DNA of 64,000 nt from Mesonia ostreae. GTDB lineage: Bacteria; Bacteroidota; Bacteroidia; Flavobacteriales; Flavobacteriaceae. Positions 32,216 through 40,080 of this stretch are shown piece by piece (positions within the stretch are counted from its first letter, which is position 1; every line of letters begins with the position of its first letter). The notes under the pieces were generated by a model. That model had not been told where the DNA came from, did no database searches, and saw only the letters and a list, made by a program, of their open reading frames with translations. The stretch is from NCBI RefSeq assembly GCF_031845265.1, contig NZ_JAVRBG010000007.1, forward strand, positions 138,429 through 202,428. The letters are read 5' to 3'. Position numbers and translations under genes: made by a program.

Positions 32216-34062
32216 GGGTTGATCATTTGTGAAATGGGTAAACCATCTCTGATTAGTTGTAGTCTTTTCTTGGCACTTTCACTCGTTAAATAACTAGGGC
32301 TTAATTTTGGCGGATGTAAAACTTGTCTTTCGGTAAGTTCTTTTACAACCTCCAAATGCTTTAAACTAAATTTCCCTGCCAGTAGCGGTTCGTAAGCTCC
32401 TCCTTCTTGCAAATAATTTCGTAAAAGCACTAAACCTTTTAAATAAATAATATCTTTTATAAATCCGCCTCCTTGCATAATTCTAGAGGTAATGTTGAAT
32501 GCATTTTCTGCGGAAAAGCCTTTTTCACTTGTAAGTAGTCTAAAAATAGACTGAAAATCGCCTCCATTCATTAAAGCTTTTCCTGCAACAACTCTTCCTG
32601 CCAACGTACGTAAGCGGTTGGCGGTAAGTCCTCCAATTAAATACTCGGCCATTACAGCAAGACCTTCTTGTAGCGTGTCATAATCTGCCAAGCCTACACT
32701 TAATTGCTGCAAAGGTTGCTTTCCCCCATTGTAATAGGTAAGTACGTGCGTGCCTACCTCGTGTTGAATTAAAGCTTGCGCCTCTCTTGCGCTCATTTCA
32801 TAATCGCTAGGAATGTACAATTCACCCTGAGAGACCATCATAATGTTAACGTCATCTCTTAAATGAACTTTACTTGTAAACTGATCATCTTGACTTTTAA
32901 AATACTCAAATTCTTGATGCGCCAATTTCCGAAAATAACTAGCATCGCAATTGTGTTTGGTATGCGTTTTTTCGGTTTCTGAAATGTCTTGAAGAATTAA
33001 CTCTGCTTGTTCACAAATTTCATTGTCAATTCCTTTATAAAGTCTTATGCTGCTGTAAAAGAAATTTTTGCTCCCTCTTTCGTTGAGCATGGTGATTTGT
33101 TGATCTAGCTCTTCCCTTTTTTCGTGGAAAATATAAGACATCGCAGGATCGTTAATGTCTTCAATTCTTAAATCGTAAAGCTTTCGTTTTAAAATATCGG
33201 GGTCTATGGGAAGCAAACGATAATGGTAATCTAGTACTTTCTCATAGTTACTCTCAAAAAAAGTTTGTTTTATGTTTTGAATATTTACTGGAGAGACCAA
33301 CCAAAGAAATTGAAAAGATTTTTCAATTTCTGCCAGCTCTTTATCAATTTCGAATACTTTATGTTTTAGACTTTTGCGTCCTAAAGCATAATAACTTTTA
33401 ATAGGATCTGTGGTTTGTACCCGTATAAAATCAAATACAGCTTTTTGAACGGCATTGACCAAGAAATCTCTAAATTTTCTAAAAAATAAAGGATACAAAT
33501 GATATTCGTGATCCCTAAATATTGGCGGAATTTCTAGTCCAACCCATAAGCTTCCGGTGTCTTTAGCATCTTTAATTGAAATAAGAGGAAGATCTCCTTC
33601 CGCTTGACGGTTTTCTTCATTTTTTATTTCTGCTGAAAGCGTAATTTCTTCAGATAAAGTAGAAGATTTAAGAAGTTCTTTCTTTAAAAGTTCTAAGGTA
33701 GTAGAGATTTTTTTGGAAGGTCCTTTAATATAAAAGGTTCTACTTTCTATAGGACCCAAATACATCTCAAAAAACATATAAGAACCAAATTTACTAGACA
33801 GCTGGTGCGAAAGTGCTTTTAAGAGTCGTTGATAGCCTTCAAAATCTTCGTTTCCAATAACGAGATAAGCTCCGCCGCTATTGATCATTTTTTTGATCCC
33901 AGTGTCTTCGTTCTTTTGACGATAAATAACAAGATAGGGAAGGTTGTCTTCAATATGCATCCATCCATTTCCTGGTAATTCACAATTCACATTAGAAGAA
34001 CCTTCAAGCTTTGTTAAAATCTTTTGTATGGATTCTTCTGAAAAACTCGAAATTTGAAGCAT
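32212..34062 (-). CDS. QEGLA-motif metallopeptidase (DUF1704 / MATCAP-like)
   Basis: 616 aa. Diagnostic motifs in the C-terminal half are HEVGTH (about residues 432-437, the HExxxH-type zinc site) and TLQEGLAVMAEYL (about 463-475) with the QEGLA glutamate. The N-terminal half has mixed alpha/beta structure and VQTTDPIKSYYALGRKS. Database names call this family flavohemoglobin-expression-modulating; the metazoan relatives are the MATCAP tyrosine carboxypeptidases, so a carboxypeptidase activity is plausible. It is the first gene of a tight operon with an ATP-grasp ligase (4-nt overlap) and a zinc deacylase. Confidence 0.88.
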   Translation of the reverse strand: MLQISSFSEESIQKILTKLEGSSNVNCELPGNGWMHIEDNLPYLVIYRQKNEDTGIKKMINSGGAYLVIGNEDFEGYQRLLKALSHQLSSKFGSYMFFEMYLGPIESRTFYIKGPSKKISTTLELLKKELLKSSTLSEEITLSAEIKNEENRQAEGDLPLISIKDAKDTGSLWVGLEIPPIFRDHEYHLYPLFFRKFRDFLVNAVQKAVFDFIRVQTTDPIKSYYALGRKSLKHKVFEIDKELAEIEKSFQFLWLVSPVNIQNIKQTFFESNYEKVLDYHYRLLPIDPDILKRKLYDLRIEDINDPAMSYIFHEKREELDQQITMLNERGSKNFFYSSIRLYKGIDNEICEQAELILQDISETEKTHTKHNCDASYFRKLAHQEFEYFKSQDDQFTSKVHLRDDVNIMMVSQGELYIPSDYEMSAREAQALIQHEVGTHVLTYYNGGKQPLQQLSVGLADYDTLQEGLAVMAEYLIGGLTANRLRTLAGRVVAGKALMNGGDFQSIFRLLTSEKGFSAENAFNITSRIMQGGGFIKDIIYLKGLVLLRNYLQEGGAYEPLLAGKFSLKHLEVVKELTERQVLHPPKLSPSYLTSESAKKRLQLIRDGLPISQMINP

Positions 34063-34257
34063 TCGTAAGCGTATTTTATTTCAATTAATTAGTTAGATAA
34101 AAAATAATTCACAGTGATAGGAATCATTTTCTTCTGTTAAATTAGAAATAAAACGGCGGTATATGACCAAGTAAAATCAACTTTGGCTTTAATTTAAGAG
34201 GAAGCCAAAGCTTCTTAAGCTTTTTTTTAGAATTGCTAACGAATATAGTTGCCCTAT

Positions 34258-34767
34258 TTATTCAAAAAGTGCTTTTAGTTCGGTAGCTTCTTTGGGATCC
34301 ATTTTACCTGCCAAGACTAAACTGAGTTGTTTTCTGCGCAAAGCAGCTTCAAAGCGCTTTTTCTCGAATTCGGTTTCGGGTTCTAAGGGAGGAACGGCAA
34401 TAGGAAAACCACCATCATCTACCGCCACAAAGGTGTATATTGCATCATTTGCTTTAGAGCGAATTCCGCTTTCGCGATCTTCAATCCATACATCTAAAAT
34501 CACTTCCATAGAGGTCTTAAAAGCGCGAGAGATATTGGCTTCTACGGTAACTACACTTCCTAAAGGGATGGTTTTTTTAAAAGCCACATGATTTACAGAA
34601 GCAGTAACCACAATTCGTCTACTATGTCTTCTAGCAGCAATACTGGCCGCTCTATCCATTCTAGCAAGAAGATCTCCTCCAAAAAGGTTGTTTAAGGGAT
34701 TGGTTTCACTAGGTAAAACTAAATCGGTTACTATGGTTTTTGAATCTTTAGGGTGTTTTGCCTCCAT
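34258..34767 (-). CDS. Acyl-CoA thioesterase (hot-dog fold)
   Basis: 169 aa of the YciA/BFIT thioesterase group. It has VLPSETNPLNNLFGGDLLARMDRAASIAARRHSR, with the N-x2-x-G-G helix-start typical of the family and the catalytic Asp/Asn region, then VVTASVNHVAFKKTIPLGSVV and SKANDAIYTFVAVDD. The C-terminal 40 residues are charged helix. It is a single gene, oriented with but separated (195 nt) from the QEGLA operon. Acyl-chain specificity is not decidable. Confidence 0.9.
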   Translation of the reverse strand: MEAKHPKDSKTIVTDLVLPSETNPLNNLFGGDLLARMDRAASIAARRHSRRIVVTASVNHVAFKKTIPLGSVVTVEANISRAFKTSMEVILDVWIEDRESGIRSKANDAIYTFVAVDDGGFPIAVPPLEPETEFEKKRFEAALRRKQLSLVLAGKMDPKEATELKALFE

Positions 34768-34810
34768 CTAATTTTTTTGCAAAGATAGGGTTCTGAATGT
34801 TAAGAAGAGA

Positions 34811-35761
34811 TTAAAGTTCTTTCACCAAAAGCCAAGCGCCAGAATTGTGCGTACGTTTTACTTCTCGAAGTTTGTTTAAGGCTTCTCGTCTGGTTTCAAA
34901 ACTTCCATAAACCACTTGATGCAGGCCGTATTTGTTAGCGCCAATTTCTCGTGGAGAGAAACCTTCCTCTTTTAGCTGAATTACTTTTTTGAGCGCATTT
35001 TCTTTTTCTCTAAATGCTCCCGCTACAATGTGGTAATTTCCTACTTCTGTTTTTACTTTAAATACAATTTCGGGCAACGGGTTCTGAATTACGAAAGTAG
35101 CCTCTTGTATGTGTTGCTCTACTTGCTTATTTGCTTTTTGTTGCTCTACCAAGTTATGTTCTTCTACATTTTGGCCGTACCAATTGGCACCGATTAAACC
35201 AGCGACACCCAAGGCGATTATTCCTACTGCAGCGTATTTTACAAACGCGTATTTAGAGGTACTCCGCTGAACAATAGCTTCTTGTAAAGAAATTTCTTTG
35301 ATAGGAGTTTCTATACTTTCTTCTTGTATTATCGATTTCTCTACAAGTTTTTCCTTTACGGAATTGGCCGCGGTAGCTTGTAAACCAAAAGAATCTAATA
35401 AGAAATTTTCACGGTCATTTACAAGAAATAAGATTTTATCTTCTCTTTGATAAAAAGTACCAATTTCATTTAAAGTGATTTCTTTTTGTTTGGCTAGAGA
35501 TTCTGAAAGCTGTTCTACAAATACATTGATTTTATCTACGGCTTTTTGATAACTAATGTCTTCCGCTTTAGCGATATAATTAGCTAAAATTCCGTCGTTT
35601 TCAATGAGTTGTCTGTTGAAAGAGATGCGCTTAGAAGGCGCTACAAATTGCTGATTTTCATGATCTAAATATGCCGATTTCCTTTGAGTTAAAAAACCCC
35701 CAAATCCAGGTATCACCACACATTCGTAGCGGTATAATAAATCTTTTATGTAGTGCTCCAT
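34811..35761 (-). CDS. HU-like (CCDC81-type) and SPOR domain protein
   Basis: 316 aa from MEHYIKDLL. Residues 1-125 contain the two HU-related CCDC81-type prokaryotic domains: YECVVIPGFGGFLTQRKSAY, then ISFNRQLIENDGILANYIA, then ITLNEIGTFYQRED. A membrane helix (about 178-195, AAVGIIALGVAGLIGANW) separates them from a periplasmic linker and a C-terminal SPOR domain (about 245-316, NYHIVAGAFREKENALKKV ... GLHQVVYGSFETRREAL) that binds denuded peptidoglycan. The frame is open to a TTG at 35794, but a -7 box at 35773-35780 places transcription start at about 35765, so ATG 35767 or 35761 is the start. It probably links the nucleoid side to septal wall. Confidence 0.88.
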   Translation of the reverse strand: MEHYIKDLLYRYECVVIPGFGGFLTQRKSAYLDHENQQFVAPSKRISFNRQLIENDGILANYIAKAEDISYQKAVDKINVFVEQLSESLAKQKEITLNEIGTFYQREDKILFLVNDRENFLLDSFGLQATAANSVKEKLVEKSIIQEESIETPIKEISLQEAIVQRSTSKYAFVKYAAVGIIALGVAGLIGANWYGQNVEEHNLVEQQKANKQVEQHIQEATFVIQNPLPEIVFKVKTEVGNYHIVAGAFREKENALKKVIQLKEEGFSPREIGANKYGLHQVVYGSFETRREALNKLREVKRTHNSGAWLLVKEL

Positions 35762-35772
35762 TCTCATTATAA

Positions 35773-35780
35773 CAAAAGTA
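35773..35780 (-). promoter_or_regulatory. -7 box of the HU-SPOR gene
   Basis: On the minus strand the sequence is TACTTTTG, a TAnnTTTG match. It lies 5-11 nt from the two candidate ATGs, again leaving almost no leader. Confidence 0.45.
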
Positions 35781-35866
35781 AGTGTTTTTTTCAAGAAGAA
35801 AAATTAGATGTCAAAAGTTTATTAACAAATGTTTTTACGTAATTTTAGAGAGACACCTATAAGACT

Positions 35867-36964
35867 ATGAGTGAACAAGAATTGATTTATTTACTAGCGT
35901 TGCAGAAAGTACCGAACATCGGAGATATTTCTGCTAAAAAATTACTGCGGAAATTGGGTTCTGCCGAAGCAATTTTTAAAACCCCCAAAAAGCAGCTTGA
36001 GCTTATTGAAGGTTTTGGTTCGCTAAAAATTAAAAGTTTACACGAAGCTTCTCTTTTGGAAGAGGCAGAAGAAGAGCTTCGGTTTATTAAAGAGGAAGCG
36101 GTTGAGGTTTCTTATTTTGAAGACAAAAATTATCCTAGCTATTTAAAACATTGTATTGATGCGCCTATTTTATTATTTCAGAAGGGGAACATAGATTTAA
36201 AACACAAGAAGATCATTAGTATTGTTGGAACTCGAAAAGTAACCAATCACGGAATTGCTTTTTGTGAACAACTCATTGAGGAATTGGCGCCATTAAATCC
36301 TGTGATTGTTTCGGGTTTTGCATACGGAGTCGATATTTGTGCTCATAAAGCAGCTATGGCCAATAACTTGCAAACCATAGCTTGTTTGGCACACGGCCTA
36401 GATCAAATCTATCCTAAAGTACATGCCAAATATGAAGCTGAGGTCATGAATCACGGCGGATTTATGACTGATTTTTGGAGCGGTTCCCACTTTGATAGAA
36501 AAAATTTTTTAAAAAGAAACCGCATCATCGCCGGAATGAGTGAAGCGACGATTGTGATAGAAAGCGCCGAAAAAGGAGGTTCGCTCGTCACGGCAGATAT
36601 TGCCAATTCTTACGACAGGGAAGTGTTTGCGGTTCCCGGTAGAGTTACCGATCAATTAAGTAGAGGTTGCAATAACCTCATAAAAACTCAGCAAGCCCGA
36701 CTTTTAAGCAGTGTCGCCGATTTGGTATATGTACTTAATTGGGATATTGAAAATAAAGAAAAGCAGCAAGCTCAACTTTTTGTAGATCTCTCCCCACAAG
36801 AAGAATTGGTGTTGGAGAATTTGCAAAAATCTGGTAAAGCAGAAATGGATGAAATTGCCATAAGCTGTAATATGCCTACGTTTAAACTGAATCCTATTTT
36901 ATTGAGTTTAGAACTTAAAGGAGTGGTAAGACCCTTGCCTGGAAAACAATTTGAGGTAATTTAG
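35867..36964 (+). CDS. dprA: DNA-processing protein DprA
   Basis: Loads RecA on incoming single-stranded DNA in natural transformation. 365 aa: an N-terminal helix-hairpin-helix-like region (VPNIGDISAKKLLRKLG), the Rossmann-fold core with ISIVGTRKVTNHG, VIVSGFAYGVDICAHKAAM, ACLAHGLDQIYP and FLKRNRIIAGMSEATIVIE, and a C-terminal winged-helix-like domain (PQEELVLENLQKSGKAEMDEIA). All canonical nucleotide-binding segments are present. It stands divergent from the HU-SPOR gene. No other competence genes are visible here. Confidence 0.95.
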   Translation: MSEQELIYLLALQKVPNIGDISAKKLLRKLGSAEAIFKTPKKQLELIEGFGSLKIKSLHEASLLEEAEEELRFIKEEAVEVSYFEDKNYPSYLKHCIDAPILLFQKGNIDLKHKKIISIVGTRKVTNHGIAFCEQLIEELAPLNPVIVSGFAYGVDICAHKAAMANNLQTIACLAHGLDQIYPKVHAKYEAEVMNHGGFMTDFWSGSHFDRKNFLKRNRIIAGMSEATIVIESAEKGGSLVTADIANSYDREVFAVPGRVTDQLSRGCNNLIKTQQARLLSSVADLVYVLNWDIENKEKQQAQLFVDLSPQEELVLENLQKSGKAEMDEIAISCNMPTFKLNPILLSLELKGVVRPLPGKQFEVI

Positions 36965-36979
36965 AAGTTTTATTTCGGA

Positions 36980-36999
36980 ATATATATATATATATATAT
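36980..36999. repeat. (AT)10 dinucleotide tract
   Basis: An uninterrupted AT/TA run of about 20 nt lies between dprA (stop 36962-36964) and the lipoprotein ATG at 37026. Its position is consistent with the promoter region of that gene. Confidence 0.9.
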
Positions 37000-37025
37000 T
37001 GCAGCTTTAACAGAAATAAAACATA

Positions 37026-37427
37026 ATGAAAAAATTAATTTACTGTTTAGTTGTACTTATAGCTCTAGGGGGATGCTCTAATGATGATGATAACAATTCA
37101 GTTATTATGGCTCAAGAGGCAATTCTTGGGAAATGGAGTTTGCTTTCTAGAGAACCTGATGGAATAGAAGCTTGTGAATTTGCAACAAAAGTCACATTCT
37201 TTGAAAATAACCAGTATGATTACTATTTCTCTTACGGAGATGATTTTTCAGATTGCGAAGTTTTTGAAATTAACGGTGTTTGGGAGTATATAGATCAAAA
37301 TGAATTTAAACTTAATTTTAATGATCAAACTAGAGAGGTTGTAATAGAGTTTTACGATGATTATAAAAGATTTAAACTCTATTCATTAGATGACCCTGAT
37401 ACTATTGAAGTTTATGTGAAAGTTTAG
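37026..37427 (+). CDS. Lipocalin-like lipoprotein
   Basis: 133 aa. A signal peptide ends in a lipobox LGGC at Cys17, followed by SNDDDN, an acidic run of the type that directs Bacteroidota lipoproteins to the cell surface. The mature domain (ILGKWSLLSREP, then TKVTFFENNQYDYYFSY, GVWEYIDQNEFKLNF) has the beta pattern of the lipocalin-like (DUF4923/lipocalin_5-type) fold. No ligand is known. An AT tract lies upstream and a terminator downstream, so it is a single transcription unit. Confidence 0.8.
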   Translation: MKKLIYCLVVLIALGGCSNDDDNNSVIMAQEAILGKWSLLSREPDGIEACEFATKVTFFENNQYDYYFSYGDDFSDCEVFEINGVWEYIDQNEFKLNFNDQTREVVIEFYDDYKRFKLYSLDDPDTIEVYVKV

Positions 37428-37466
37428 ATTAAAGGGTAGTTTTAAATTTAAAAATTACCCTTTAAT
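37428..37466 (+). terminator. Terminator after the lipoprotein gene
   Basis: ATTAAAGGGTAgTTTT / AAAAtTACCCTTTAAT form a long stem with one mismatch, beginning just after the stop codon. Confidence 0.8.
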
Positions 37467-37550
37467 CTATCTATACTTGCTAAGTATTAGAGTTAGCTAA
37501 TAGGTAGTATGTTGTAGAATATTATTATTAAAAACTTTAAAAAGCAATAA

Positions 37551-38096
37551 ATGAAATTTTATTTACTAATATTCTTAAGCGTCATAACTGTATTTGGGAT
37601 AAATGCACAAGAAGAGCAGCAAGAATTTACAGAGAATGTATTACGTATAAACTTTTTAAGTCCAGGAGTAGAATACGAATATGCGGTATCAAATACCTCT
37701 ACGCTTTCTGCAGGTTTAGGTGTAGCTTACGGAGGATCTTATCCAGATTTATCTGGAAATGGTTCTGGTTTTAGGTATTTGTTTACGCCCTTTTTAGATC
37801 TACAATACAAGTTTTTCTATAATTTTGAAAAACGCTTAGCCAAGAATAAAAAAACGGCTAACAATTCGGGTAATTTTATTTCAGGAAGAATTTATACCAG
37901 AGGAGAAACTATAGAAGGTAATTTTGATAGAACTTCCAATTATGATTTTGCTGTGGGGCCTACTTGGGGAATTCAGCGTTCTTACGGAAAGTTTCATTTG
38001 CTTTTTGATGTGGGTACCATTTACTATTTTGACACCAAGGGAAATGGGAATTGGTTTCCCATTATGATTCAGCTTAATTTAGGATTTAACTTGTAG
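37551..38096 (+). CDS. Small outer-membrane-type beta-barrel protein
   Basis: 181 aa with a signal peptide (about 1-19, ending INAQ). The mature part alternates in barrel fashion: VLRINFLSPGVEYEYAVSNTSTLSAGLGVAYGG, FTPFLDLQYKFFYNFEKR, SNYDFAVGPTWGIQRSYGKFHLLFDVGTIYYF. It ends in a strand terminating in L (NLGFNL). An eight-strand barrel (DUF3575-like shape) is likely but not recognised with certainty. Function unknown. Confidence 0.7.
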   Translation: MKFYLLIFLSVITVFGINAQEEQQEFTENVLRINFLSPGVEYEYAVSNTSTLSAGLGVAYGGSYPDLSGNGSGFRYLFTPFLDLQYKFFYNFEKRLAKNKKTANNSGNFISGRIYTRGETIEGNFDRTSNYDFAVGPTWGIQRSYGKFHLLFDVGTIYYFDTKGNGNWFPIMIQLNLGFNL

Positions 38097-38115
38097 TTTT
38101 TATTTTGTAAAAATA

Positions 38116-38150
38116 AGAAAGCCGCTTCAATTTTACTGAAGCGGCTTTCT
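38116..38150. terminator. Bidirectional terminator between the barrel gene and trpS
   Basis: AGAAAGCCGCTTCA-(loop)-TGAAGCGGCTTTCT, a perfect 14-bp stem between two convergent genes, with A/T-rich flanks on both sides. Confidence 0.85.
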
Positions 38151-38196
38151 ATCTAATTTCTATCTTCTAAAAGCGAAGCGGTCTAACCTCTATTTA

Positions 38197-39165
38197 CTAG
38201 TATCCCAATTTTGTTCTCACTCTATTCAACACTTCATTAGCAGTTTGTTGTGCTTTTTGAGCTCCAGTTTCTAAAGCGGCATCTATTTCATGCAGGTTAT
38301 TCATATAATAAGTATACTTTTCTCTTTGTACGGCATATTTTTCAACAAGGACATCAAATAAAGCCTGCTTGGCGTGACCGTAACCATAATTTCCGCCTTC
38401 ATAATTAGCTCGCATTTCTTTAATTTCTTCCGCGGAAGCGACTACTTTATATAAATTAAACACGTTACAGGTGTCGGGGTTTTTAGGTTCCTCAAGAGGA
38501 GTACTATCGGTTTCTATGCTCATCACCTGCTTGCGCAGTTTCTTATCGGTTTCAAAAAGGTTGAGGTAATTCCCTCTAGACTTACTCATTTTTCCGCCGT
38601 CTGTTCCCGGAATATACTTGGTGTTTTCTTGAATCTTACCTTCAGGCAAAACAAAAGTTTCTCCCATTTGCGCATGAAAACGTGTGGCCACATCGCGCGT
38701 CATTTCTATATGTTGCATTTGGTCTTTCCCTACAGGAACCAGCTCTGCATCGTATAATAAAATATCTGCTGCCATCAACATTGGGTAACTAAATAAGCCA
38801 GCATTAACATCGTCTAATCGATCTGCTTTATCTTTAAAAGAATGTGCTAACGTAAGACGTTGGTACGGAAAAAAGCAGCTTAAATACCAGGTCAATTCTG
38901 TGGTTTGCGGCACATCGCTTTGTCTGTAAAATACGGTATTGTGAATGTCTAGACCAAAGGCAAGCCAAGTTGCCGCCACCGAGTAGGTGTTGTGTTTAAG
39001 CGTTTTTGCATCTTTAATTTGAGTTAAGGTGTGCATATTTGCAATAAACAAATACGATTCATTTTTAGAATCGTTTGCCATTTCTATGGCTGGGATAATA
39101 GCACCCAAAAGGTTTCCTAAATGAGGTGTACCTGTACTTTGTACGCCCGTTAGTATTCTAGACAT
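38197..39165 (-). CDS. trpS: Tryptophan-tRNA ligase
   Basis: A class I synthetase, 322 aa. The HIGH-type signature is TGTPHLGNLLGAI and the KMSKS loop is GGKMSKSRGNYL. QMQHIEMTRDVA and the tryptophan pocket segment LMAADILLYDAELVPVGKDQ are present. An internal palindrome CTTCCGCGGAAG at 38427-38438 encodes SAE. It is a single gene, divergent from plsC. Confidence 0.97.
   Translation of the reverse strand: MSRILTGVQSTGTPHLGNLLGAIIPAIEMANDSKNESYLFIANMHTLTQIKDAKTLKHNTYSVAATWLAFGLDIHNTVFYRQSDVPQTTELTWYLSCFFPYQRLTLAHSFKDKADRLDDVNAGLFSYPMLMAADILLYDAELVPVGKDQMQHIEMTRDVATRFHAQMGETFVLPEGKIQENTKYIPGTDGGKMSKSRGNYLNLFETDKKLRKQVMSIETDSTPLEEPKNPDTCNVFNLYKVVASAEEIKEMRANYEGGNYGYGHAKQALFDVLVEKYAVQREKYTYYMNNLHEIDAALETGAQKAQQTANEVLNRVRTKLGY
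38427..38438. repeat. Iterated palindrome CTTCCGCGGAAG (in trpS)
   Basis: A perfect 12-nt palindrome. On the gene's strand it is read in phase as SAE within VASAEEIKEM. Confidence 0.85.
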
Positions 39166-39219
39166 AATATTTTTTTTGTAAAGGTACTTTATTTATAGAG
39201 TTTGCTGAATACATTTTTA

Positions 39220-39227
39220 TATTTTTG
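39220..39227 (+). promoter_or_regulatory. -7 box of plsC
   Basis: TATTTTTG ends 4 nt before the ATG at 39232, a third case of a promoter adjacent to its start codon. Confidence 0.5.
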
Positions 39228-39231
39228 AGAA

Positions 39232-39975
39232 ATGAGGATTTTAAAAAATGCAGTGACTTTGCTTTGGCGAATCTGGTTTTATGTACTTATGGGAATTCCC
39301 ATTATAGTGCTATTTCCACTTTTGCTATTGTTTACCTCGAAAGAGAAATTTTATACTCAGTTCTTTGTGGTGGCTAGGTTTTGGGCTAGAATCATTATCT
39401 ACGGAATGGGATTTAGACCTAGTGTAGAAAGAGCAGAAAGGCTTCAAAAAGGTCATAGTTATATGTTTGTCGCCAACCATACCTCTATGATGGATATTAT
39501 GATGATGTTGCACGCGGTAAAAAATCCGTTTGTGTTTGTAGGAAAAAAAGAGCTGACTAAAATTCCTTTATTCGGATTTTTCTACAAACGCACCTGCATC
39601 TTGGTAGACCGTAAGAGTATGCATAGCCGAAAAGAGGTGTTTAACCAAGCTCAACGCAGGTTAAGCCAAGGAGTGAGCATTTGTATTTTTCCTGAAGGAG
39701 GCGTCTCCGATGATGAAAACTTGCTTTTAGACTCTTTTAAAGACGGCGCTTTTCGATTGGCAATAGAACATCAAACTCCCATTGTTCCCCTGGTATTTTA
39801 TGATAATAAAAAGCGGTTTTCGTATAGGTTCTTTAGCGGAAGTCCGGGTAAGATGAGAGCGAAAATTCTTCCTTTTTTCTCACCTCAAGGCTATACGCAA
39901 GAAAATAAAGCAAAATTAAAACAAGAGGTTAGAGAAGCCATTTTAACCGAATTGGAAGCTAAACCCATTTTATGA
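39232..39975 (+). CDS. plsC: 1-acyl-sn-glycerol-3-phosphate acyltransferase
   Basis: Makes phosphatidate for phospholipids. 247 aa with an N-terminal membrane helix (about residues 12-33). Catalytic motif I is VANHTSMMDIMM (H-x4-D). The later motifs are FYKRTCILVDRKS, SICIFPEGGVSDDENLL (motif III with EGG) and TPIVPLVFYDNKKR (motif IV). It is followed by a GC-rich hairpin near 39990-40012 that may end transcription. Confidence 0.93.
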   Translation: MRILKNAVTLLWRIWFYVLMGIPIIVLFPLLLLFTSKEKFYTQFFVVARFWARIIIYGMGFRPSVERAERLQKGHSYMFVANHTSMMDIMMMLHAVKNPFVFVGKKELTKIPLFGFFYKRTCILVDRKSMHSRKEVFNQAQRRLSQGVSICIFPEGGVSDDENLLLDSFKDGAFRLAIEHQTPIVPLVFYDNKKRFSYRFFSGSPGKMRAKILPFFSPQGYTQENKAKLKQEVREAILTELEAKPIL

Positions 39976-40080
39976 GATTCTGAAATAAACCCGCCTGAAG
40001 GGTACGGGCAGGTTCAGAAAGACAGTTTAATTTTTTAGACAATCTCTTTCGCATCATTACTTCAATGAGAAGAAGCTTTA

